In this document: in pieces, positions 6,682 to 14,576 of the stretch
How the letters are laid out: every line of letters starts with the position of its first letter
How positions within the stretch are numbered: position 1 is the stretch's first letter
Assembly: GCA_964556145.1 (NCBI GenBank)
Contig: CAZKVD010000030.1
Coordinates: forward strand, 1-18,525
Direction: 5' to 3'
Length of the DNA: 18,525 bases
Source: F1-20-MAGs119 sp964556145
GTDB lineage: Bacteria; Actinomycetota; Acidimicrobiia; Acidimicrobiales; Ilumatobacteraceae
Made by a program: the position numbers and the translations under genes
Notes under the pieces: model-generated
The model's database searches: none
The model's input: only the letters and a program-made list of their open reading frames with translations
What the model was told of the DNA's origin: nothing

Positions 6682-6718
6682 CTCTCGGGGCTGAATTAGT
6701 CGTGCAACGGAGACCATC

Positions 6719-6898
6719 GTGGCTGTACCCAAGAAGAAGAAGTCGAAGGCGAAGACCCACAGCCGCAAGTCTGCGAACATGCGCATCGCCGCCCCCTCGC
6801 GCAGCGTGTGCCCCCGTTGTGGCGCGGCGAAAAAGCCGCATGTGGTGTGCGGTGGTTGCGGCTGGTACAAGGGTCGTACCGCCGTCGAAGTCGCCTGA
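6719..6898 (+). CDS. rpmF: 50S ribosomal protein L32
   Basis: GTG at 6719 to TGA at 6898 encodes 59 residues. The start AVPKKKKSKAKTHSRK is the diagnostic L32 N-terminus, and a zinc ribbon follows as CPRC and CGGC. L32 is a structural protein of the large subunit near the peptidyl-transferase region. Cysteines are retained, so this is the zinc-binding form. The ribosome-binding site CGGAGACC precedes the GTG at about six bases. The order DUF177-rpmF-plsX-acpP is a very common ribosome/lipid linkage. The TGA ends eight bases before the plsX start. Confidence 0.95.
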   Translation: MAVPKKKKSKAKTHSRKSANMRIAAPSRSVCPRCGAAKKPHVVCGGCGWYKGRTAVEVA

Positions 6899-6906
6899 TC
6901 ATTCCC

Positions 6907-7896
6907 GTGAGCCTGCCCGTCGCCGTTGACGCCCTTGGTGGCGACAAGGCGCCAGACGAAATTCTGAGGGGAGTCCTCGACGCAGTGGCGTCAGGAATCC
7001 CGTGTGCCGTTGTCGGTCCGGAAAATCTTGCTTCGTTGACATCGCTCGACATTTCATCCCTGCCGCTCATACCTGCGAGCGAAGTCATCGCGATGGACGA
7101 AGATCCGGCCGGTGGGGTTCGTCGCAAAAAAGACTCCACGCTTGTTCGCGCCGCCGAGGCGGTTCGCGACGGCAAAGCATCGGCGATGATCTCTGCAGGC
7201 AACACCGGCGCAACGATGGCCTCGGCCCTGCTGCGCATGGGTCGCGTCAAGGGAGTCAACCGCCCGGCAATCGCAACTCCGATTCCCGTGCCGGGTCACA
7301 CGCCCACCGTGCTGCTCGATGCCGGCGCCAACGCCGAGGTGCAGGCCGACTGGCTGGTTCAGTTCGGCGTGATGGGTTCGATCTATGCCGCGCGTCGTTT
7401 CGGTATCGACAACCCGCGTGTCGGTCTGCTGTCGATCGGCGAAGAACCGGGGAAGGGCGACTCGCTGCGCAAAGAGGCGTACGAACTCCTTGCGGTCGCA
7501 CCCGGCATCAACTTCATCGGGAACGTCGAAGGCCGCGACATCATGACTCCCGACGTCGATGTCGTCGTGACCGATGGTTTCACCGGCAACGTCGTGTTGA
7601 AGACGCTCGAGGGAAGTTTGAAGACCGTCGTCAAGGCCCTCTTCTCCGCCTTCGGTTCCAGTCCCGATCTCAAGGTTCACGCCGATGCGCTGTTGCCCGC
7701 GCTGTTGCCGCTGTACGAATCGCTCGATCCCGACACCTACGGTGGCGCGATCCTTCTCGGTGTCGACGGGGTGTGCATCATTTCGCACGGTTCGTCGTCG
7801 GCCCGGGCGATGCTGAACGGCATCAAGGTTGCGCGCGAAATGGTCGATTCCGACATGGTCGGGGCGATTCGTACCGCAATCGGTCTAATCTCGTAG
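6907..7896 (+). CDS. plsX: phosphate acyltransferase PlsX
   Basis: This encodes 329 residues, the family length. PlsX is a peripheral membrane enzyme that converts acyl-ACP and phosphate to acyl-phosphate, the donor used by PlsY to acylate glycerol-3-phosphate. The N-terminal motif AVDALGGDKAPDEILRG (residues 5-21) corresponds to the usual AxDxMGGDxAP. SAGNTGA (about 97-103), LLSIGEEPGKGD (about 177-188) and VVTDGFTGNVVLK (about 220-232) are family hallmarks. The GTG at 6907 starts at the conserved N-terminus; the frame is open upstream to 6808 only as a shadow of rpmF. There is no clear Shine-Dalgarno sequence, and with eight bases after rpmF it is probably translated by coupling. Its product is the same acyl-phosphate that FakA makes upstream, giving two routes to one intermediate. 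Confidence 0.95.
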   Translation: MSLPVAVDALGGDKAPDEILRGVLDAVASGIPCAVVGPENLASLTSLDISSLPLIPASEVIAMDEDPAGGVRRKKDSTLVRAAEAVRDGKASAMISAGNTGATMASALLRMGRVKGVNRPAIATPIPVPGHTPTVLLDAGANAEVQADWLVQFGVMGSIYAARRFGIDNPRVGLLSIGEEPGKGDSLRKEAYELLAVAPGINFIGNVEGRDIMTPDVDVVVTDGFTGNVVLKTLEGSLKTVVKALFSAFGSSPDLKVHADALLPALLPLYESLDPDTYGGAILLGVDGVCIISHGSSSARAMLNGIKVAREMVDSDMVGAIRTAIGLIS

Positions 7897-7898
7897 CC

Positions 7899-7944
7899 GT
7901 CCGACGTCGCCGACGACGATCGGCCAGTCATTGTCCGACGTCGC
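7899..7944. repeat. 12-base direct repeat upstream of acpP
   Basis: GTCCGACGTCGC occurs at 7899-7910 and again at 7933-7944, 34 bases apart start to start. Each copy contains the palindrome CGACGTCG. The repeats occupy most of the 85-base gap between plsX and acpP. Paired palindromes could be operator half-sites, but GACGTC-type strings are frequent in this genome. Confidence 0.35.
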
Positions 7945-7981
7945 TCTGGCGTTCGGTCAGAGAAAGTCAAAGGAGACTCAC

Positions 7982-8257
7982 ATGGCAGCAATCGATCGGG
8001 CGGGAATTTTTGCGATCGTCCGCGACCAACTGTCCGAGATTCTCGAAATCGATCCGAGCGCGATCAGCGAAGGGCAGTCCTTCGTCGACGACCTCGATGC
8101 CGATTCGCTTGCACTCATTGAGCTCGTCGAAGCTCTCGAAGAGGAACTTGCCGACGTCGTTGCGGGATTCCGCATCGAAGACGAAGACCTCCAGGACCTG
8201 AAGACGGTTCGTGATGCGGTCGACTATGTCCATGGACGCGTCTCTGCCGGATCCTGA
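7982..8257 (+). CDS. acpP: acyl carrier protein
   Basis: This encodes 91 residues with a strongly acidic composition. The phosphopantetheine attachment site is Ser42 in the DADSLALIELVE motif, the classic DSL signature; the prosthetic group comes from CoA, to which coaD contributes. ACP carries growing acyl chains in fatty acid synthesis and supplies acyl-ACP to PlsX. The ATG at 7982 has an AAAGGAG ribosome-binding site six bases upstream. The frame is open upstream to 7931, but those residues do not resemble ACP. The protein is a little longer than the usual 78 residues, with the extra length split between the N-terminus and a GRVSAGS tail. The 3' end overlaps rnc. Confidence 0.93.
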   Translation: MAAIDRAGIFAIVRDQLSEILEIDPSAISEGQSFVDDLDADSLALIELVEALEEELADVVAGFRIEDEDLQDLKTVRDAVDYVHGRVSAGS

Positions 8258-8942
8258 GGCGCTCGCCCGGCTCTCGGCTGGGTTCGACCACACCTTTTCC
8301 GACCCCGCGTTGCTCGTTCGCGCGCTGCAACATCGTTCGTGGCAGGCCGAACACGATGCGCCGGAATCGAACGAGCGTCTCGAGTTTCTCGGTGATGCGG
8401 TTCTCGGCTGGGTCGTCGCTGACATTGCCTACAACACGTTCACCGATCTGCCCGAAGGCCGTCTGACCGACTTGCGCAAGAGTGTGGTCAACGCCTCGGC
8501 CTTGGCTGCGCTCGCGCAGACGGTCGATGTCGGGCCGGCTCTTCTGTTGGGGCGGGGTGAAGACGCCGCGGGCGGGCGCACGAAGACCTCGATTCTCTCC
8601 GATGCATTCGAAGCAGTGATCGGTGCGATCTATCTCGATGCAGGCCCGCAGGTTGCCTACGAAAAGGTCAAGCGGTTGATGTTGCCCGCGATGCACGAGG
8701 CCCTTCCGAACATCGACAGGCTCGATGCGAAGACGGTGCTTCAAGAGCGCGCCGCGCGGTTGGGTTTCGGGGCGCCGCGCTACTCGGTCGACAGCGAAGG
8801 TCCCGACCACGCCAAGACATTCACGGCGATTGTTTCGGTCGGCGGCTTCGAGGGCGCCGGAACCGGGCCGTCGAAGAAGACGGCCGAGCAGATGGCCGCC
8901 GAGGACGCACTGTCGCGGCTGCCCGAGCCTGCTGTCGACTGA
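8232..8942 (+). CDS. rnc: ribonuclease III
   Basis: This encodes 236 residues. RNase III cuts double-stranded RNA and processes rRNA precursors. The catalytic domain has the signature NERLEFLGDAVLGWV (about 47-61), with the Mg-binding acidic residues, and SDAFEAVIGAIYLDAG further on, holding the second acidic pair. A double-stranded RNA-binding domain occupies about residues 160-232 (from DAKTVLQERAARLG to GPSKKTAEQMAAEDAL). The start lies inside acpP: ATG at 8232 (26-base overlap) or ATG at 8226 (32-base overlap); neither has a clear ribosome-binding site and I chose the shorter overlap. The neighbours acpP, mutM and smc are the standard bacterial order. Confidence 0.95.
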   Translation: MDASLPDPEALARLSAGFDHTFSDPALLVRALQHRSWQAEHDAPESNERLEFLGDAVLGWVVADIAYNTFTDLPEGRLTDLRKSVVNASALAALAQTVDVGPALLLGRGEDAAGGRTKTSILSDAFEAVIGAIYLDAGPQVAYEKVKRLMLPAMHEALPNIDRLDAKTVLQERAARLGFGAPRYSVDSEGPDHAKTFTAIVSVGGFEGAGTGPSKKTAEQMAAEDALSRLPEPAVD

Positions 8943-8950
8943 TCTTTGCC

Positions 8951-9793
8951 ATGCCCGAATTGCCCGAAGTCGAAACGGTGCGACGGTCGTTGCACGACGC
9001 GGTTGTCGGGGCGCGCATCACGCGCGTCGAGATCGGCCGGCTGCGCAGTGTCAGGCGAACCGGGCCCGACGTGGTTCGTGCGGGTCTGCTGGGGGAGACG
9101 TTCATCGGTACGCGCCGACGGGGCAAGTACCTCTTCTTCGACCTCGAGAACGGCAACTCGATGATGGTGCACCTGCGGATGAGCGGGCGTTTGCTGATCG
9201 CCGACCCTGATGCGCCCCGCGAGCCGCACACCCACGTCGTGTTGCGCCTCGAACGCCCGGACGCTGCGACCATCGACATGCGATTCGTCGACCCCCGAAC
9301 GTTCGGCGAGGTGGTGGTGTTCAACCCCGACGACGATCTCGTGCCCGAGACCGCTCGACTCGGCCTCGACCCGCTGGTCGACGACTTCACGCTCGAGGCA
9401 TTTCGTGATGCGCTCGGTGGCCGCCGCCGCGGACTCAAGGCGACACTTCTCGATCAGTCGGTTGTCGCGGGAATCGGCAACATCTACGCAGACGAGATCA
9501 TGCACCGCGCGCGACTGCGCTGGGACAGGCGGGTCGACTCGCTGCGTCTCCCTCAGATTCGGATGCTCCATCAGGCGACCGTCGAGGTCCTTGCCGCCGC
9601 GGTCGAAGCGGGCGGGTCGACGCTTGCCGACACCCAATACGTCGACGCACTTGGTCGCGAGGGGATCTTCCAGACGGAACACCGTGTTTATGCGCGCGAG
9701 GGCGAGAAGTGCGTCACCTGCGGGCGGGGAGTCATCCGGCGCGTCACGGGTGCGGGGCGTTCGACCCATTTCTGCCCGATCTGCCAGCGGTGA
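8951..9793 (+). CDS. mutM: formamidopyrimidine-DNA glycosylase (Fpg/MutM)
   Basis: This encodes 280 residues. The enzyme excises oxidised purines such as 8-oxoguanine and cleaves the strand by beta/delta elimination. MPELPEVETVRRSL carries the catalytic Pro2 (nucleophile after Met removal) and Glu3. RRRGKYLFF contains the conserved lysine at 59. The helix-two-turn-helix core has GIGNIYADEIMHRARL (about 175-190), and the C-terminal zinc finger has CVTCG with CPICQR at the very end. All catalytic and zinc residues are present, so the protein should be active. It begins eight bases after the rnc stop. The 52 bases that follow contain a hairpin and a candidate smc promoter. Confidence 0.96.
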   Translation: MPELPEVETVRRSLHDAVVGARITRVEIGRLRSVRRTGPDVVRAGLLGETFIGTRRRGKYLFFDLENGNSMMVHLRMSGRLLIADPDAPREPHTHVVLRLERPDAATIDMRFVDPRTFGEVVVFNPDDDLVPETARLGLDPLVDDFTLEAFRDALGGRRRGLKATLLDQSVVAGIGNIYADEIMHRARLRWDRRVDSLRLPQIRMLHQATVEVLAAAVEAGGSTLADTQYVDALGREGIFQTEHRVYAREGEKCVTCGRGVIRRVTGAGRSTHFCPICQR

Positions 9794-9817
9794 GGCCCCG
9801 GGCGAGGCTGGAGAAAT

Positions 9818-9843
9818 CGACCCGATCTTGTAAGTTCGGGTCG
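9818..9843. promoter_or_regulatory. perfect inverted repeat with -10-like loop at the smc start
   Basis: CGACCCGA (9818-9825) and TCGGGTCG (9836-9843) are perfect complementary eight-base arms around a ten-base loop. The loop plus the first base of the right arm includes TTGTAAGTT, holding the candidate -10 hexamer TAAGTT (9831-9836). The right arm ends two bases before the smc GTG. As DNA it could be an operator over the promoter; as RNA, if transcription comes through from mutM, it would fold against the start codon. There is no T tract, so it is not a standard terminator. Confidence 0.45.
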
Positions 9844-9845
9844 CT

Positions 9846-12800
9846 GTGTTCCTCAAGTCCCTGACCCTGAAAGGTTTCAAGTCCTTTGCCGACACCACGG
9901 TGATGGAATTGGAGCCCGGAGTAACGGTTGTCGTCGGGCCCAACGGCTCGGGCAAGTCGAACGTGGTCGATGCAATCGCGTGGGTTCTCGGTGCACAGGC
10001 CCCGTCGGCGGTTCGCAGCCAAAAGATGGACGACGTCATCTTTGCCGGCACCGACAAGCGTCCGGCACTCGGTCGCGCCGAAGTAATGCTGACACTCGAC
10101 AACTCCGCGGGCCTCCTGCCGATCGAGTTCACCGAGATCACCGTCGGCCGAACCCTGTTCCGCTCGGGCGAAAGCGAATACACGATCAACGGGGTCGAAT
10201 GTCGTTTGCTCGACGTTCAAGAGCTGTTGTCCGACGCGGGTGTCGGGCGTCAACAACACGTCATCATCAGCCAAGGCCAGATCGATGCCGTCCTGAACGC
10301 GCGAGCCGAAGACAGGCGCGCGATCATCGAAGAAGCAGCCGGAGTGTTGAAGTACCGGAAGCGCAAGGAAAAGGCCGAACGCCGTCTCGACAGCACCGAG
10401 GCCAACCTGTTGCGGGTGCAGGATCTGATCCGCGAAGTTCGCCGACAGTTGCGGCCGCTCGAGCGTCAGGCCGAGGCGGCGCGTCGCCACGGCGAGCTCG
10501 TAGCCGAACTCAAAGCCCTGCAGATTTTCGTTGCAGGTCGCGAAATTGCCTCGACGCGTGCACGACTCGTGACGCTGGCCGGTGACAAGGCGAGTGGCAC
10601 AAGAACCGAGCAAGAGCTTCGTTCTCGCCTGGCCGAACTCGACACACTCGTTCTTTCGTCCGAGGCCGAGCTCAGCGCTCTCGGCGACACCGGCGTCAGC
10701 GATCAACTGGTGCGCGTCGAACAACTCCGCGAGCGTGCCCGCGGCCTTGCTGCACTGCTTGCGGAGCGCCGCCGATCGATGGAGCGGGACCGCAGTCAGT
10801 TCATGGACGCCGACGTCATGGCGTCTCTCGAGGTCGATGCCGCCGCACTGCGGGCGGAACTCGACACCATCACCGCCGATCTCGCACTTGTCGACCCCGA
10901 GCGCGAGGATCTCGAATCCGACGAAGCCGACTTTGCAGCACGTCGCGAAGCTGCGGGCGAAGACGACGTTGCCGAGATGCCCACACCGGTGGCTGCAAGT
11001 GCGGCTGCCGAGGTTCGCGGCGAGTTGCGCACGTTGCGTGCGAACGACGAGCGTGATCGAGCCGAGCTGCAGCGTGTCGCCACCCGAATCGCACAGTTGG
11101 ATGATCGCGTCTTGCGTCTCGCCGCCGACATCGAGCGGCTGGGTAACGAGTACGAATCCGCCGAAGGTGCTGCAGCGCGAATCGAAGACGAAGTGCGTGG
11201 CCAGTCCGAGCGTCGTTCCGCTGCCGAGTCGGCGCTCGACGGCGCCACACAGGCGAGTGCCACGGCCTCGGCGTCGCTTGCCCACTGGAACGCCCGCGTC
11301 GAGGTGCTGCGTGAGGCGCTCGAGACCGCCCGCAGTCGCGCCGGCCTGCAGCATCTCGCCGAGATTGGTGGCGTGGTCGGGGCGCTCGTCGACTTGATCC
11401 GCATCGACGAAGGCTGGGAAGCAGCCGTGCATGCGGCCCTCGGTGATGCCGTTGCCGGAATCGTGATGCGCGACGCTTCCGCGGCGCGCGATGCGCTCAA
11501 CAGCCTCGATGCGCAGAATGTAAACGGCGCAGTGCTCGCGCTCGGCGCGGCGAGGGAGCAGCAGATTTCGCCACCGCCCGGATCGAGGGGAGTGCGCGGA
11601 GTCGTGCGTGCCGCGGGCCCCGATTCATCCGCAGTCGATGCACTCCTCGATTCGCTCTTGTCGCGCGCCGTCATTGCCGACTCCTGGGCGACCGCTGTCG
11701 ACCTCGCCCTTTCGAACCCGGGTCTGCACGTTGTCACCCGTCGCGGTGATCGTTTTGCACCGTCGGGGTGGCGAATCGGGGGACAGGCGGACGCGGTCAC
11801 CGCAGCGGCACTCGAGGACGCAATCGCCAAGCAAGCCGCAGCCGCAGCCGAGGGCGAACTGCGTGCCAGCGACCTTGCCCGTGCGCGGGCGGAAATGCAG
11901 GCATCCCGCGAATCTCTGGCCGAGCTCGAGCGCCGTCACGAGCAGTTGACTCGCGCACGACTCGCGGCCGCCGACTCGCTCCAGCGTGTCACCGGCGAGC
12001 GTCGCGAAGTCATCGCCGAACTCGATGCCGTTCGGTCGCAGCGCGACGACGTGGCGGGCCGACTCGAGCGAGCATCGACGCGCATCGCCGAGCTCGAAGC
12101 GGTGCTCCCGCGACTCGAGGCTGACGAGGCGATGGAGGCCGAGACGATGCGTGCCATTGGCGCAGCGCGCGCGAGTCTCGACGCCGAAGCTGCGCGTCTG
12201 GCTCTGCGCCGCAAGGATCTCGAGGTCAAGTCCGTCGGTCTCGTCGAGCGTCAGCAATTCGTGCAACGTCGTCTCGACGAAACCGAGGCGCGTCTCGCTG
12301 CCGATGCCGAAGCGCGCGCCCAGGCCGCCGATCAGCGCATCCGACTCGAACGTTCCTTCGACGCCATCGTGCGACTCAGCGATCTTGTCGACCGACATCG
12401 CATCACCACCGAGGCCCTGCTCGTCGATCTTCACGAGGCCCGTCGGCGCCAGAGTGACGAGGTGCGCGAGGTGGCCTCCCGTCTCGACACGGCCCGACGC
12501 GAACGTCAGGCAACCGAACGTGAACTCGACGAGCAGCGTGAACGCGGCCGTCGCATCGAAATCGAAGAAGCCGAAGTGAGAATGCGCCTCGAGGCGTCTG
12601 TCGAGGCACTGCGCCGCGACCTCGAGGTCGAGCCCGAGGCCGCCGAGGCTGCCGAGATGCCGCCGTTGCCCGAGGGCGCAAGCCCGGTCGCGCGGGTGCG
12701 CGATCTCGAGCGCGAGCTTCGTCTCATGGGGCCGATCAACCCGCTCGCCCTGCAAGAGTTCACCGAGCTTCAAAAGCGGCACGAGTTTCTCGAGGCCCAG

Positions 12801-13328
12801 TTGGAGGACGTCCGCAACACCCGTCGCGACCTGCTCCGGGTCATCAAGGCAGTTGACGAGGAAATCCAGAACGTCTTTGGCGGTGCCTTCAATGACGTCG
12901 CCCGAAACTTTCAAGATCTCTTCGCGCTGCTCTTCCCGGGCGGAACAGGACGCCTCACGCTGACGAGCCCCGAGGACCTCTTGAACACGGGCATCGAGGT
13001 CGAGGCGAAGCCCGGCGGCAAGAACGTGAAGAAGTTGTCGCTGCTCTCGGGCGGTGAACGGTCGCTCACTGCACTTGCATTCTTGTTCGCAGTGTTCCGC
13101 AGCCGTCCTTCTCCCTTCTATGTCATGGACGAAGTCGAAGCTGCACTCGACGACGTGAACCTGTCGCGCTTCATCGGTTTGCTTGCCGAATTCCGCCGTG
13201 ATGCGCAGTTGCTCGTGGTCAGCCACCAAAAGCGCACCATGGAGGCCGCAGACTGCCTCCTGGGCGTGACGATGCAGCCGGGCGGTTCGTCGCGCGTGAT
13301 TGTCGAGCGCGCCTCGTCGACCAACTGA
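9846..13328 (+). CDS. smc: chromosome segregation protein SMC
   Basis: This encodes 1160 residues, in the normal range. SMC dimers form the ring of the bacterial condensin that organises and separates sister chromosomes. The N-terminal head carries GFKSFAD and Walker A GPNGSGKS (31-38). Long coiled coils (about 170-500 and 660-1000) flank a hinge at about 515-640 (from LVDLIRIDEGWEAAVHAALG to RFAPSGWRIGG). The C-terminal head has the ABC signature LSGGERS (about 1067) and Walker B FYVMDEVEAALDD (about 1091-1103). The start is a GTG; no Shine-Dalgarno sequence is seen, but a -10-like TAAGTT lies nine bases upstream. The kleisin genes scpA/scpB are not in this window. The reading frame is continuous and no key motif is missing. 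Confidence 0.97.
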   Translation: MFLKSLTLKGFKSFADTTVMELEPGVTVVVGPNGSGKSNVVDAIAWVLGAQAPSAVRSQKMDDVIFAGTDKRPALGRAEVMLTLDNSAGLLPIEFTEITVGRTLFRSGESEYTINGVECRLLDVQELLSDAGVGRQQHVIISQGQIDAVLNARAEDRRAIIEEAAGVLKYRKRKEKAERRLDSTEANLLRVQDLIREVRRQLRPLERQAEAARRHGELVAELKALQIFVAGREIASTRARLVTLAGDKASGTRTEQELRSRLAELDTLVLSSEAELSALGDTGVSDQLVRVEQLRERARGLAALLAERRRSMERDRSQFMDADVMASLEVDAAALRAELDTITADLALVDPEREDLESDEADFAARREAAGEDDVAEMPTPVAASAAAEVRGELRTLRANDERDRAELQRVATRIAQLDDRVLRLAADIERLGNEYESAEGAAARIEDEVRGQSERRSAAESALDGATQASATASASLAHWNARVEVLREALETARSRAGLQHLAEIGGVVGALVDLIRIDEGWEAAVHAALGDAVAGIVMRDASAARDALNSLDAQNVNGAVLALGAAREQQISPPPGSRGVRGVVRAAGPDSSAVDALLDSLLSRAVIADSWATAVDLALSNPGLHVVTRRGDRFAPSGWRIGGQADAVTAAALEDAIAKQAAAAAEGELRASDLARARAEMQASRESLAELERRHEQLTRARLAAADSLQRVTGERREVIAELDAVRSQRDDVAGRLERASTRIAELEAVLPRLEADEAMEAETMRAIGAARASLDAEAARLALRRKDLEVKSVGLVERQQFVQRRLDETEARLAADAEARAQAADQRIRLERSFDAIVRLSDLVDRHRITTEALLVDLHEARRRQSDEVREVASRLDTARRERQATERELDEQRERGRRIEIEEAEVRMRLEASVEALRRDLEVEPEAAEAAEMPPLPEGASPVARVRDLERELRLMGPINPLALQEFTELQKRHEFLEAQLEDVRNTRRDLLRVIKAVDEEIQNVFGGAFNDVARNFQDLFALLFPGGTGRLTLTSPEDLLNTGIEVEAKPGGKNVKKLSLLSGGERSLTALAFLFAVFRSRPSPFYVMDEVEAALDDVNLSRFIGLLAEFRRDAQLLVVSHQKRTMEAADCLLGVTMQPGGSSRVIVERASSTN

Positions 13329-13335
13329 ATTTCTC

Positions 13336-14523
13336 ATGGACAACGCACCCCTCATTCTTCTTCTACTCGTCGGACTCGTCGTTGTTTTCGGCATCGGGGT
13401 TGTCGTTGCCAATCGCCGAAAGGCCGAACCGCCCGCGCCGGTGGCAGCACCGCCAGTCGCGCGCATCGAAGAGCCGCCACAGAAGGTCGTTACCCCCGAA
13501 CCAGTCGTCGAAACCGAATCGGTTGTCGAACCCGAAGTCGCGGTCGAGACCGAACCCGAGCCGGTTGTCGTCGTTGAGTCCGAGACGGTTGTCGAACCCG
13601 AACCCGTCGTTGCGCCGGCACCGAAAAAGCGTTTCGCAAAAGCTGCGGGAATCTTCACCGGTGCATTTGCGGGTGTTCGCGCGAAGGAAAAGATCACGGC
13701 CGAGACGTGGGATGACCTCGAAGAGACCTTGCTGCGTGCCGACGTTGGCCTTTCGGTGACGACGTCTCTCTTGTCGGGGTTGAAGACGCGGGTCGACAAG
13801 AAGGAGATTCCCGATCCGCGTGCGCTCATCGAGGCGCTCAGGGCCGACATGACGTCGCAGCTCAGTGCGAATGCACGCAGCCTCACCTTCGACACCGCAG
13901 TCAAGCAACCGAACATCTGGCTCTTCGTCGGGGTGAACGGGGTCGGCAAGACGACAACGATCGGCAAGGTCGCTTTCGCCCAGAAGGCAACCGGTCGCAG
14001 TGTCCTGTTGGCAGCCGGCGATACCTTTCGCGCCGCGGCAGGAGAGCAACTCGAAACGTGGGCCGGTCGTGCCGACGTACCGATTGTTCGCGGAAACGAG
14101 GGCGGCGACCCCAGCGCCGTCATCTTCGACGCCGTGCAAAGCGCGGCGGCGCGCGGCTGTGAATTGGTTCTCGCCGACACGGCGGGGCGTCTGCAGAACA
14201 AATCGAACCTCATGGAAGAACTGAAGAAGGTTCGCCGCGTGGCCGAGAAAGAGGCGGGAACAGTCACCGAAGTGCTGCTCGTCATCGACGCGACCACGGG
14301 GCAGAACGGCTTGTCGCAGGCGACGCAATTCGCCGAGGCCACGAACGTCACCGGCGTGGTGCTGACGAAGCTCGACGGTTCGGCCAAGGGCGGAATCGTC
14401 TTTGCCATCGAGACCCAGTTGGGTATCCCCGTCAAACTCGTCGGCTTGGGCGAGACGATCAACGATCTCGTGCCCTTCGATCCCAACGAGTACATTCGGG
14501 AATTGTTCGACGCCGAGTCCTGA
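13336..14523 (+). CDS. ftsY: signal recognition particle receptor FtsY, membrane-anchored form
   Basis: This encodes 395 residues. FtsY is the membrane receptor for the SRP and docks with Ffh through matching GTPase domains. Residues 4-27 are one hydrophobic helix (LILLLLVGLVVVFGIGVVV), so this version is anchored by a transmembrane segment. Residues about 30-95 are a low-complexity linker of Pro, Glu and Val with repeated VVEPE / VETE units. The N and G domains follow: GVNGVGKTTTIGK (about 199-211), DTAGR (281-285) and TKLDGSAKGG (about 344-353). The ATG at 13336 is used; an upstream frame to 13300 lies inside smc. It starts seven bases after the smc stop, so smc and ftsY are very likely cotranscribed. 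Confidence 0.96.
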   Translation: MDNAPLILLLLVGLVVVFGIGVVVANRRKAEPPAPVAAPPVARIEEPPQKVVTPEPVVETESVVEPEVAVETEPEPVVVVESETVVEPEPVVAPAPKKRFAKAAGIFTGAFAGVRAKEKITAETWDDLEETLLRADVGLSVTTSLLSGLKTRVDKKEIPDPRALIEALRADMTSQLSANARSLTFDTAVKQPNIWLFVGVNGVGKTTTIGKVAFAQKATGRSVLLAAGDTFRAAAGEQLETWAGRADVPIVRGNEGGDPSAVIFDAVQSAAARGCELVLADTAGRLQNKSNLMEELKKVRRVAEKEAGTVTEVLLVIDATTGQNGLSQATQFAEATNVTGVVLTKLDGSAKGGIVFAIETQLGIPVKLVGLGETINDLVPFDPNEYIRELFDAES

Positions 14524-14551
14524 AAGATTCGGGCGCAAGGCGGACATCTCC

Positions 14552-14576
14552 GGAACATGGGCGCCTCTGCATCGTT
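14552..14576 (+). promoter_or_regulatory. ECF-type promoter-like motif at the sigma gene start
   Basis: GGAAC (14552-14556), sixteen bases, then CGTT (14573-14576): this is the typical -35/-10 pattern recognised by many extracytoplasmic-function sigma factors. It sits exactly at the sigma gene, as autoregulation would predict. The problem is position: the -35 abuts the ATG at 14557, so transcription would begin inside the gene. It is either coincidence, a promoter mainly for the downstream partner gene, or a hint that the sigma start is wrong. Confidence 0.25.
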
